Part shown: positions 43,712 to 51,385 of the stretch, piece by piece | Layout of the letters: every line of letters begins with the position of its first letter | Numbering within the stretch: the first letter of the stretch is position 1 | Assembly (NCBI GenBank): GCA_028871475.1 | Contig: JAGWMZ010000020.1 | Span: 1-64,000, forward strand | Direction: 5' to 3' | From: Sphingomonadales bacterium | GTDB lineage: Bacteria; Pseudomonadota; Alphaproteobacteria; Sphingomonadales; Sphingomonadaceae | Length of the DNA stretch: 64,000 nucleotides | Notes under the pieces: generated by a model | The model's input: the letters and a program-made list of their open reading frames with translations, nothing else | Databases searched by the model: none | What the model was told of the DNA's origin: nothing | Made by a program: the position numbers and the translations under genes

Positions 43712-43722
43712 GGAGAGTTGCC

Positions 43723-45042
43723 ATGACAAACTCCATTCTGCATCGTTCCATCATCGCTCTGGCGCTGCTGTCGTCCACCGGCATCGCTCACGCCGAGACG
43801 GCGCCTCAGCCGGGCTGGTGGACCATCTTCCATTCCGAAAAGCTGGACGCGGTGATGCGTCAGGCGGTGGGCGACAATCTGGACCTTGCCGCGGCAGATG
43901 CCACCATCCGCCAGGCAAATGAAGCGATCATCGTTGCCCGCGCGGGCCTGCGCCCCCGGATCGACCTGACCGCGCAGGGCGGGCGGCAGCATGTCGGTGG
44001 TGTCTCGTCGAACATCTATGCCATCGGCCCGCAGGTCAGCTTCGATTTCGACATCTTCGGCGGCACAAAACGCGCCATCGAGCAGCAGGGCGATTTTGCC
44101 GATTTGCAAAAGCACCGCTTCGACGCGGCATGGTTGACGCTGACCGGCGACATAGCCACGCGGGCGCTGCAGCTGGCCAGTGCGCGGGCGCAGATCGCCG
44201 CTGTGGAATCGTTGCTGGCACAGGACCGACGCAGGCTGGAGCTGACCCAGCGTGGCCGCCAATATGGCAGTATCTCGCAGATCGACGTGGCCTTGGCCCA
44301 ATCGCAACTGGCGCAAGATGAAACGCTGCTGCCACCGCTCGCCCAGCAGCGTGACGTCGCCCGCCATGCGCTGTCCGTACTGGTCAGCAAGGCCCCGGCG
44401 GACTGGACTCCGCCCGATTTCGATCTCGCCGATTTCACCCTGCCCGGTGATCCCCCGATGACCTTGCCCTCGGACCTCGCGCATGACCGGCCCGATATTC
44501 TGGAGGCCGAGGCGCAGCTTCATGCCGCCAGTGCCGGGATCGGCATGGCGACGGCCGACCTCTATCCACGTCTGCAACTCTCCGCCTCGCTGGCCGAAGG
44601 CCCTCCGGGCATTGCCACCTTGTGGAGCATCGCCGCGGGCCTCACCGCCCCGATCTTCCACGGCGGTGCGCTGAAGGCGAACCAGCGCGCGGCACTCGAT
44701 GGTTATCAGGCCTCACTTGCCAGCTACAAGCAGACCGTCGTCGCCTCGCTGGGGCAAGTGGCCGACACGTTGCACGCCAGCGCCCATGACAGCGAAAGCG
44801 ACGCCGCTCAGCAGCGCGCCCTTGCCGCCGCCGAGAACAGCCTGCGGCTGACCGAAAGCGGCTATCGCGCGGGCCAGATCGATCTGCTGGCCGTGCTGGA
44901 TGCCCAACGTGCGCGGCAGAGGGCGCTCCTCGGCCAGATCCAGGCCAACACCGCCCGCTACATCGATGCCGTCAACCTGTCCGTCGCGCTGGGCGGCCAT
45001 GAGCGCGGCGCCTTTGAAAACAGGGTCGCCCTAACCCGCTGA
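43723..45042 (+). CDS. outer-membrane efflux channel (TolC/NodT-like)
   Basis: A 439-residue outer-membrane factor with two repeats of the OEP domain: 'LDLAAADATIRQANEAIIVA' in the first half and 'LRLTESGYRAGQIDLLAVLD' in the second. The signal peptide ends 'GIAHAET' without a lipobox cysteine, so it is not a lipoprotein of the usual NodT/OprM kind. ATG 43723 has GAGGAG 8 bases upstream. Third gene of the tripartite pump operon. Confidence 0.88.
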   Translation: MTNSILHRSIIALALLSSTGIAHAETAPQPGWWTIFHSEKLDAVMRQAVGDNLDLAAADATIRQANEAIIVARAGLRPRIDLTAQGGRQHVGGVSSNIYAIGPQVSFDFDIFGGTKRAIEQQGDFADLQKHRFDAAWLTLTGDIATRALQLASARAQIAAVESLLAQDRRRLELTQRGRQYGSISQIDVALAQSQLAQDETLLPPLAQQRDVARHALSVLVSKAPADWTPPDFDLADFTLPGDPPMTLPSDLAHDRPDILEAEAQLHAASAGIGMATADLYPRLQLSASLAEGPPGIATLWSIAAGLTAPIFHGGALKANQRAALDGYQASLASYKQTVVASLGQVADTLHASAHDSESDAAQQRALAAAENSLRLTESGYRAGQIDLLAVLDAQRARQRALLGQIQANTARYIDAVNLSVALGGHERGAFENRVALTR

Positions 45043-45073
45043 CCGGCCCCACTGACCCACAGGGAGACACACC

Positions 45074-46015
45074 ATGAGCAGTCCCGACATGCTACGCCAT
45101 CTGAACATCCCGCTGGCCTATGGCCCCGCCACCATCCCGGCGGTCGGCTTCGGCACTTTGATCCCAGACCCGGTGAAGGCCAAAAACGCCGTGCGCATGG
45201 CGCTGGAAGCCGGCTTCCGGCATCTCGACTGCGCCGAGCGATACGGCAACGAGGATGTGGTGGGCGAGGCCATGGCCGAAGCCATCGCAGCGGGGGTGCT
45301 GAACCGTGAGGACCTGTTCGTCACCACCAAGCTGTGGAACAACAACCACCGCCCCGGGCGCGTCGCCCCGGCGCTGGAGGACAGCCTGCGGCGACTGCGG
45401 ATCGAGGCGGCGGATTGCTATCTGATCCACACGCCCTTCGCCTTCCCGCCCACAGACGAACAGCATCCACGCGATGGGCAGGGGAACACGATCTATGACA
45501 CCGGCATTACCTTGCAGGAGACATGGCGCGCCATGGAGACGCTGGTGGATGCGGGCAAGGCGCGCAGCATCGGCCTGTCCGACATTACGCTGGACCGGCT
45601 GAAAGAGATTGTCGCCACCGCACGCATCATGCCCGCCGTGGTGCAGATCGAAACGCATCCCTATCTGCCCGAATGGGAGATGCTGGACTTCTGCCGCCGC
45701 AACGGCATCGTGTTGCTGGCCTTTGCCCCGCTGGGCCATGGCATGGAGCCGCGCCTGACGCAGGACCCGGTGATTGAAGCGATCGCCCGGCAGATCGGCA
45801 AGACCCCGGCGCAAGTGGCCCTGGCCTGGGCGGCGCAGCGCGGCACCGCTTTCCTCACGACCTCCACCAGCGCCGACCACATCCGCGAGAACTTCGAGAT
45901 TTCCCGTCTGCCCGCCGAGGCCATGCAGGCCATACGCGAGGATATCGCCACCAGCATCCGCTTCAACAGTGTGGTGGAGACAGGCGTGCCTGGCTTCATT
46001 CCCCGTCCGGCATAA
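45074..46015 (+). CDS. aldo/keto reductase
   Basis: A 313-residue NADPH-dependent TIM-barrel reductase. The catalytic tetrad is visible: aspartate and tyrosine in 'HLDCAERYGNE', lysine in 'FVTTKLWNNNH', histidine in 'CYLIHTPFAF'. C-terminal 'NFEISRLPAEAM' binds cofactor. RBS GGGAGA precedes the ATG. It follows the efflux channel by 31 bp, so it probably shares the operon, and it overlaps the convergent LysR gene's 3' end by 20 bp. May detoxify the aldehyde or ketone that the pump exports. Confidence 0.9.
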   Translation: MSSPDMLRHLNIPLAYGPATIPAVGFGTLIPDPVKAKNAVRMALEAGFRHLDCAERYGNEDVVGEAMAEAIAAGVLNREDLFVTTKLWNNNHRPGRVAPALEDSLRRLRIEAADCYLIHTPFAFPPTDEQHPRDGQGNTIYDTGITLQETWRAMETLVDAGKARSIGLSDITLDRLKEIVATARIMPAVVQIETHPYLPEWEMLDFCRRNGIVLLAFAPLGHGMEPRLTQDPVIEAIARQIGKTPAQVALAWAAQRGTAFLTTSTSADHIRENFEISRLPAEAMQAIREDIATSIRFNSVVETGVPGFIPRPA

Positions 46016-46892
46016 ATAAGCCGGCATCTTTCTCGAAGATCGCCGCGATCCGTTCCGCCGTCAGGCGAAGCAGTGGATCGTGGCGATCGCGTCGGCGGAT
46101 CAGCATCCATACATCACGCGGAGGCGCGGCGAGGTGGGGCATGCAGGGTTGCAACCCTGCCACCGTCCTCCCGATATAATGGGGCACCAGCGCAATCCCC
46201 GCCCCCGACTGGGCCGCCAGAGCCTGCAGAGCATGATTACCCGCCCGGAAAGCGACGCGGCTGCGAGGAAACTGGCGCGACAGCCATGTCGCATCGGGGA
46301 CATGGCTGTCGGCCTCATCAAAGCCGATGAACACGGGCGCCTCGCCCGCAGCGATGCGTTCACACAGGGCGCGCGTGGCGTAAAAACCGCCGCCGACCGT
46401 TACCAGACGCCGTGCAATGACATCGCCATCCTGCGGATTGGTCATGCGAATGGCGATGTCGGTCTCATGCCGCTCCAGACTGACCGCGCGGATGTCGGTC
46501 GCCAGGTCGATGTCCAGACCGGCATGCGACGCCGCCAGGTCCGCCAGCCGCGCCGCCAGAAAACCCTGCGACAACGCCGGCGGCGCATTGACCCGCACCA
46601 GACCGCGCAACGCCTCGCCATCCTCCCTGCGCCTGACGGTGCGGGCGGCCGCCGCCATGTCGCTGGCGGCGGCGAGAACCTGCGTTCCTGCCGGCGTCAG
46701 CACGTAACCGTCAGGGCGCCGCTCCACCAGCTTTTCGCCCATACTTTCTTCCAGCGCATGGAGGCGTCGCGCGATGGTCGCGTGGTTCACGCCCAGAATG
46801 CGCGCGGCGGCCGAGAGACTGCCATGGCGGCCCAGCGCGAGGAACACCCGCAAATCCTGCCAATCCGGCTCTGTGCATTTTCGATCAGCCAT
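45996..46892 (-). CDS. LysR-family transcriptional regulator
   Basis: A 298-residue LysR protein ('DLRVFLALGRHGSLSAAARI' then 'HATIARRLHALEESMGEKLV') with an effector domain. Divergent from the SDR-tautomerase pair, with 93 bp between and a dyad near 46905; it is likely their regulator. Its 3' end overlaps the aldo/keto reductase gene by 20 bp on the other strand. Confidence 0.88.
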   Translation of the reverse strand: MADRKCTEPDWQDLRVFLALGRHGSLSAAARILGVNHATIARRLHALEESMGEKLVERRPDGYVLTPAGTQVLAAASDMAAAARTVRRREDGEALRGLVRVNAPPALSQGFLAARLADLAASHAGLDIDLATDIRAVSLERHETDIAIRMTNPQDGDVIARRLVTVGGGFYATRALCERIAAGEAPVFIGFDEADSHVPDATWLSRQFPRSRVAFRAGNHALQALAAQSGAGIALVPHYIGRTVAGLQPCMPHLAAPPRDVWMLIRRRDRHDPLLRLTAERIAAIFEKDAGLFMPDGE

Positions 46893-46904
46893 TGCGCAAT
46901 AATA

Positions 46905-46916
46905 GCGAATTTTCGC
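46905..46916. promoter_or_regulatory. candidate LysR operator
   Basis: GCGAA-TT-TTCGC, a perfect 5-bp dyad with a 2-bp centre, 12 bp upstream of the LysR start and 70 bp before the SDR start. Confidence 0.4.
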
Positions 46917-46985
46917 ACAAAGAAAACAGGCCTACCCACCGGTGCATGACGGGCCCTTCGCCCGCCAGCAGAAAGGACCTTCACC

Positions 46986-47696
46986 ATGACCACAGATCGT
47001 AAAGTCGCCGTCGTGACCGGAGCCTCGCAAGGGCTGGGCGCAGGCATCGTCAAGGCATTTCGGGATCGCGGCTATCGCGTTGTTGCCACCTCGCGCTCGA
47101 TCCAGCCCTCGCAGGACCCCGATGTGCTGACCATTGCGGGAGACATCGGCGATCCCGCAACCGGCGCACGGGTCATCAAGGCTGCGCTGGAGGCGTTCGG
47201 ACGGGTGGATACGCTGGTCAACAACGCCGGCATCTTCACCGCCAGCCCCTTTACGCAGTTTACACCCGAACAGTATCAGGCCAACATCGCGACCAACCTC
47301 AACGGCTTCTTCTTCATCACGCAGCATGCCATCGCCGCCATGGAACAGCAGGGCCAGGGCCATGTGGTGCAGATCACCACCACGCTGGCCGATCAGGCCA
47401 ATTCCAGCGTGCCCTCGGTGCTGGCGTCGCTGACCAAGGGCGGGCTCAATGCCGCCACGCGCAGTCTGGCGATCGAATATGCCTCGCGCGGCATCCGGGT
47501 GAACGCGGTGTCGCCAGGCGTAATCCGCACCCCGATGCATGCGCCTGAAACACATGGATTCCTGGCCGCGCTGCACCCCGTGCAGCGCATGGGCGAGGCC
47601 GAGGATATCGTGAATGCCGTGCTCTATCTGGAGGATGCTGGCTTCGTCACCGGCGAGATCCTGCATGTCGATGGCGGCCAGTCTGCCGGACACTGA
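46986..47696 (+). CDS. SDR-family protein lacking the usual catalytic tyrosine
   Basis: A 236-residue short-chain dehydrogenase/reductase fold. The cofactor loop 'VVTGASQGLGAGI', 'NNAGIFTAS' and the C-terminal 'VTGEILHVDGGQSAGH' are normal. At the active site the serine-like 'QITTT' and lysine 'LTKGGLNAATRSLA' are there, but the Y-x-x-x-K position reads A-S-L-T-K, so the tyrosine is alanine. I recall a subgroup of SDRs with this change, so it need not be a mutation. It is followed by a tautomerase 15 bp later and controlled by the divergent LysR. Confidence 0.87.
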   Translation: MTTDRKVAVVTGASQGLGAGIVKAFRDRGYRVVATSRSIQPSQDPDVLTIAGDIGDPATGARVIKAALEAFGRVDTLVNNAGIFTASPFTQFTPEQYQANIATNLNGFFFITQHAIAAMEQQGQGHVVQITTTLADQANSSVPSVLASLTKGGLNAATRSLAIEYASRGIRVNAVSPGVIRTPMHAPETHGFLAALHPVQRMGEAEDIVNAVLYLEDAGFVTGEILHVDGGQSAGH

Positions 47697-47711
47697 GAAG
47701 GAGGAAGGGCC

Positions 47712-47954
47712 ATGCCAATCGTCACCATTCAGGTCACCCGCGAAGGAACCTCAGCGGGCGCCGAGCACACCACGAGGGAGCAGAAGGAGGCGCTTTATGC
47801 GGGTGTTTCCGCGCTGCTGCTCGATGTGCTGGGCAAGGACCCGCAGGACACCTTCGTGATCTTTCAAGAGGTTGAACTGGAAGACTGGGGGCGCGGCGGC
47901 ATGTCCGTTCCCATGTACCGGCAGCAGACCGGAAAAAGAGGCGGTGATCGATAA
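47712..47954 (+). CDS. tautomerase (4-oxalocrotonate tautomerase-like)
   Basis: An 80-residue member of the tautomerase superfamily. The mature N-terminal proline that acts as base follows the start methionine ('MPIVTIQVTREG'). 'FVIFQEVELEDWGRGG' supplies the second half. Length is a little above the 62-residue 4-OT type, like the YdcE/DmpI relatives. RBS GGAGGAAGG lies upstream. It pairs with the SDR, suggesting the two act on the same enol/ketone substrate. Confidence 0.88.
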   Translation: MPIVTIQVTREGTSAGAEHTTREQKEALYAGVSALLLDVLGKDPQDTFVIFQEVELEDWGRGGMSVPMYRQQTGKRGGDR

Positions 47955-48610
47955 ATGGGAAAATGCTGGTGAGCCTACCAAAATCTGAACTGGTGGTTCC
48001 TCGCCTCTGGCGAGGGGCCAGCCCGCCTGACCCTGAAACAAGCCTGCCGTTCCTCCTACAATGGGGAAGGAACCAGATCCGGATATTGGTCAACCTCATG
48101 CCACCGGGATGGTTCGAACAGCGTTTGGCGGGTCGATAAGCGGCACCCGCGCCTCCCTGGCTGCCCAGGCGATCGCCAAGCGGTCCGGGCGGGTGCCAAG
48201 TTCCTCGGCAACGGCCAGTACCGTATCCACGGATGCTGTACGTCGGGCATTGCTTTCGGGCTGGAAGAGGCGTCCGCCAGAGCCCCTCGGCGCGGCCGGT
48301 CTCACCCTTGCGGTACTTGCCGGTCAAACCGCCATCGCCATCACAAACGCGATGCCCAGCGCCTCACCGGCAGGCAAGTCCGACAAACCCGGCTAGAGGT
48401 ATCGTGTCGGCGCGTGCGAGATCGTCGAGCTCGCGCACAAGCTCCTCAAGGCGCCCAGCAGACGCCAGGACATCGCGGTGGGCGGCCAATACATCCCTCC
48501 AATTGGCTGGAACTGAATGCCGACCTGGCCTTCTCGAAAACGCGCTCTCATACCAACGAACGAACTTGGAAATCGCCTGACATGAATGGCGATCACCAAT
48601 TGACTCTTCA
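47955..48610. other. region of decayed genes between tautomerase and arsR
   Basis: 656 bp without an intact gene. It holds the aldo/keto reductase remnant at 48096-48269. A 76-codon minus-strand frame (48393-48623) begins with the same five residues (MEMMV) as ArsR because of the palindrome, but is not otherwise protein-like. The rest is unassigned. Confidence 0.4.
48096..48269 (-). pseudogene. aldo/keto reductase C-terminal remnant
   Basis: A minus-strand frame encodes 'VDTVLAVAEELGTRPDRLAI' then 'AWAAREARVPLI', which is the pattern of the last helices of aldo/keto reductases ('LAIAWV...PIPG'). No start or N-terminal barrel is present. It is a short, dead fragment. Confidence 0.5.
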
Positions 48611-48656
48611 CCATCATCTCCATATTTCGATGTTTATCGAATCATGGAGATGATGG
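48611..48656. promoter_or_regulatory. nested palindrome over the arsR start, candidate ArsR operator
   Basis: Outer arms CCATCATCTCCAT (48611-48623) and ATGGAGATGATGG (48644-48656) are perfect 13-bp inverts. Inside lie TTCGAT (48626-48631) / ATCGAA (48636-48641) with a GTTT centre. The inner dyad is a plausible ArsR site; the outer arms cover the arsR start codons and, in RNA, would pair with them. Confidence 0.6.
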
Positions 48657-49015
48657 TGGATGCCAGCGATGCCGTTCGTTCACTTGGAGCGCTTGCCCAG
48701 GAGCATCGGCTTGCTGCGTTTCGGCTGCTGGTTCAGGCAGGCGAGAAAGGTTTGCCTGCAGGTGTGATTGCTGAAAAGCTGGGGATGGTACCATCCTCGA
48801 TGAGCTTCCATCTGGCCGCACTCGCCCATGCTGGTCTTGTCATCCAACGCCGCCACAGTCGCCAGATCATCTACAGCGCCAACTATCCGGCCATGAACGG
48901 ACTGATGGGCTATCTGACTGAAAACTGCTGCGGCGGCCTGCCTTGCGTGGATGACGTATGCTGCCCACCGCAAAGCGCCATCATCACCGCCGATCCCGAG
49001 GAGAGTGTGGCATGA
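48644..49015 (+). CDS. arsR: ArsR-family arsenic-responsive repressor
   Basis: A 123-residue winged-helix repressor. 'VRSLGALAQEHRLAAFRLLV' and 'GVIAEKLGMVPSSMSFHLAA' form the DNA-binding part. A cysteine-rich C-terminus, 'NCCGGLPCVDDVCCPP', offers a likely As(III) site of the C-terminal type. Start options are ATG 48644, 48650 and 48653; 48653 leaves a GGAG 3 bases upstream, so I cannot settle it. Its stop overlaps arsC (ATGA). First gene of arsR-arsC-acr3-arsH. Confidence 0.92.
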   Translation: MEMMVDASDAVRSLGALAQEHRLAAFRLLVQAGEKGLPAGVIAEKLGMVPSSMSFHLAALAHAGLVIQRRHSRQIIYSANYPAMNGLMGYLTENCCGGLPCVDDVCCPPQSAIITADPEESVA

Positions 49016-49443
49016 TCACCGACATCATTATCTATCACAATCCTGAGTGCGGTACCTCGCGCAATGCTTTGGCGATGATCCGCAATGCCGGGATCGAACC
49101 GCACGTCGTGGAATATCTTAGGACCCCGCCCTCGCGCGGCTTGCTGGAAAGCCTGATCGCGCGGGCGGGCATCACACCGCGCGCCCTTCTTCGCGAGAAA
49201 GGCACGCCCTTTGCCGAACTTGGCCTAGACAATCCTGACCTCACCGATGCCCAGATAATCGATGCCATGATGGAGCATCCCATCCTGATCAACCGCCCGT
49301 TGGTGGTCTCGCCGCTGGGCGTGAAGCTGTGCCGCCCATCGGAAGAAGTGCTTGATCTCATCCCTGCCCGGCAGCGTGGCACTTTTGCCAAAGAAGACGG
49401 CGAGCAGGTGGTTGGCGCCGATGGCCAAAGGCTCAAGTCGTGA
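49012..49443 (+). CDS. arsC: arsenate reductase, glutaredoxin-dependent
   Basis: A 143-residue ArsC/Spx-type thioredoxin fold. The catalytic cysteine is in '[14 protein letters not shown]', and '[20 protein letters not shown]' carries the arginine and cis-proline of the active site. Reduces As(V) to As(III) for export by Acr3. The ATG overlaps the arsR stop, and its own TGA overlaps the GTG of acr3. Confidence 0.94.
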   Translation: MITDIIIYHNPECGTSRNALAMIRNAGIEPHVVEYLRTPPSRGLLESLIARAGITPRALLREKGTPFAELGLDNPDLTDAQIIDAMMEHPILINRPLVVSPLGVKLCRPSEEVLDLIPARQRGTFAKEDGEQVVGADGQRLKS

Positions 49444-50489
49444 GCCGCCTGTCGTTTCTTGATCGCTACCTTACCCTGTGGATCTTTTTGGCCATGGCCG
49501 TGGGCATCGGCCTTGGCCATTTTGTGCCTGCGGTTCCGGCCGGATTGAACGCCCTGTCAGTGGGCAGCACAAGCATACCGATTGCGATCGGGCTGATCCT
49601 GATGATGTTTCCGCCGCTGGCCAAGGTCAGGTATGAGGAATTGGGTCAGGTGTTCCGCGATACGCGGATTTTGGGCATCTCCTTTGTGCTGGCATGGATT
49701 ATCGGCCCGGCGCTGATGTTTGCGCTGGCAGTGACATTCCTGCCAAATTCACCTGAATATATGACCGGGCTGATCTTGATCGGTATCGCGCCCTGTATCG
49801 CCATGGTGTTGGTGTGGAACCAACTGGCGCATGGCGATCCGCAATATGTGACAGGGCTGGTGGCGTTCAATTCGCTGTTCCAGATCTTTTTCTACACGCC
49901 CTATGCCTGGCTGCTGCTGACGGTCTTGCCGCCGATGTTCGGGCTGCAGGCGCATGTGGTCAATGTGGAATTTCCGATGATCGCGCGGGCAGTGCTCACC
50001 TATCTCGGAGTGCCGTTTGCCGCCGGTTATCTAGTGCGGCGCAGCCTGATCGCGCGTAAGGGGCAGAACTGGTATGAGCACCATTTCATTCCCGTAATCA
50101 GCCCGCTGACGCTGGTCGCGCTGCTGTTCACCATTATCGCCATGTTCAGCCTGAAAGGCGGAGAAATCCTCGCTCTGCCGATGGATGCGATCGAGGTCGG
50201 CGTGCCGCTGGTGATCTTTTTCGTCGTGATGTTCCTGTTGAGCTTTGCTCTGGCGAAGCTGGCTGGAGCGGATTATCCGCGCGCGGCAGCACTGTCCTTC
50301 ACGGCTTCGTCGAACAATTTCGAACTGGCCATTGCTGTGGCGATTGCCGCTTTCGGACTGGCCTCGCCGGTGGCCTTTGCCGCCGTGATCGGCCCGCTGG
50401 TCGAAGTGCCGGTGCTGATTACGCTGGTCAATGTGTCGCTGTGGATTGGTCGGCGCTGGTTTGCCGATACCGCGCCGACAGGGGCTTGA
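49440..50489 (+). CDS. acr3: arsenite efflux permease, ACR3 type
   Basis: A 349-residue inner-membrane permease with ten helices. The essential cysteine lies in '[17 protein letters not shown]', and '[20 protein letters not shown]' in the C-terminal half contains the conserved N-N-F-E-L. Exports arsenite. GTG 49440 overlaps the arsC stop. It is the ACR3 family, not ArsB of the plasmid type. Confidence 0.94.
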   Translation: MSRLSFLDRYLTLWIFLAMAVGIGLGHFVPAVPAGLNALSVGSTSIPIAIGLILMMFPPLAKVRYEELGQVFRDTRILGISFVLAWIIGPALMFALAVTFLPNSPEYMTGLILIGIAPCIAMVLVWNQLAHGDPQYVTGLVAFNSLFQIFFYTPYAWLLLTVLPPMFGLQAHVVNVEFPMIARAVLTYLGVPFAAGYLVRRSLIARKGQNWYEHHFIPVISPLTLVALLFTIIAMFSLKGGEILALPMDAIEVGVPLVIFFVVMFLLSFALAKLAGADYPRAAALSFTASSNNFELAIAVAIAAFGLASPVAFAAVIGPLVEVPVLITLVNVSLWIGRRWFADTAPTGA

Positions 50490-50492
50490 AAC

Positions 50493-51248
50493 ATGACTGA
50501 GACTGCCTTTCCCCGCCTGCGCGATCTGCCCGATCCCGATCATTTACCCGCTCTTAGGCCCGAATATGCCCATCGCAGCCCGGCACTGGGTTTGGGGGCG
50601 CTGGACCCGCCCCCGCGCATCCTTCTGCTCTACGGCAGCTTGCGTGAGCGGTCCTATTCGCGACTGGTTGTGGAGGAGGCGGCGCGCCTGCTGCGCTGGT
50701 TTGGCTGCGAGACGCGGATCTTCGATCCCGCTGATCTGCCCCTGCCCGACCAAGTGGCGGGCGATGACCATCCGGCGGTTGCAGAGTTGCGAGAACTGTC
50801 GCTGTGGTCCGAAGGACAGGTCTGGTGCAGCCCCGAGCGGCACGGGCAGATCACCGGCATCATGAAGACGCAGATCGACCATCTGCCGCTGGCGATGAAG
50901 GGGATGCGCCCCACCCAGGGGCGCACCTTGGCTGTCATGCAGGTCTGCGCCGGATCGCAGTCCTTCAATTCGGTGAATACCTTGCGCATACTGGGCCGCT
51001 GGATGCGCATGTTCACTATTCCCAACCAGTCCTCAGTGGCCAAAGCCTATGAGGAATTCGACGAGGCGGGCCGTATGAAACCCTCGTCCTACTATGATCG
51101 CATCGTCGATGTGTGCGAAGAACTGGTACGCTTCACCGTCCTGCTGCGCCCACACGCAGATCAGTTCGCAGACCGCTATTCAGAGCGCATGGAGCGAGAT
51201 TGCCCAGTGGAGACACCGGTCGAGAAAGCTGGATTACTGCCAAGATGA
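50493..51248 (+). CDS. arsH: ArsH, NADPH-dependent FMN reductase
   Basis: A 251-residue flavodoxin-like protein. The FMN-phosphate loop is '[20 protein letters not shown]', followed by '[20 protein letters not shown]'-type motifs with '[12 protein letters not shown]' in the middle. ArsH oxidises trivalent organoarsenicals or answers oxidative stress. Starts 4 bp after the acr3 stop. Last gene of the arsenic operon. Confidence 0.93.
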   Translation: MTETAFPRLRDLPDPDHLPALRPEYAHRSPALGLGALDPPPRILLLYGSLRERSYSRLVVEEAARLLRWFGCETRIFDPADLPLPDQVAGDDHPAVAELRELSLWSEGQVWCSPERHGQITGIMKTQIDHLPLAMKGMRPTQGRTLAVMQVCAGSQSFNSVNTLRILGRWMRMFTIPNQSSVAKAYEEFDEAGRMKPSSYYDRIVDVCEELVRFTVLLRPHADQFADRYSERMERDCPVETPVEKAGLLPR

Positions 51249-51385
51249 CGTTGCATCTTCCCCCGGCGAGGCGGAAAACGCAATGCGATCATCGATCGCT
51301 GGATTTGCCAGGTTGCAAGGTGGCAACCGGGGTTGCTCCGGCATGACACCCCCGCCCCTCGCAGGGAGCGGGGAGGCCAGGTCAT

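Noticed and set aside
48393..48623. 76-codon minus-strand frame starting MEMMV
   Set aside because: The start is created by the arsR palindrome; the rest is not protein-like and no ribosome site is present.
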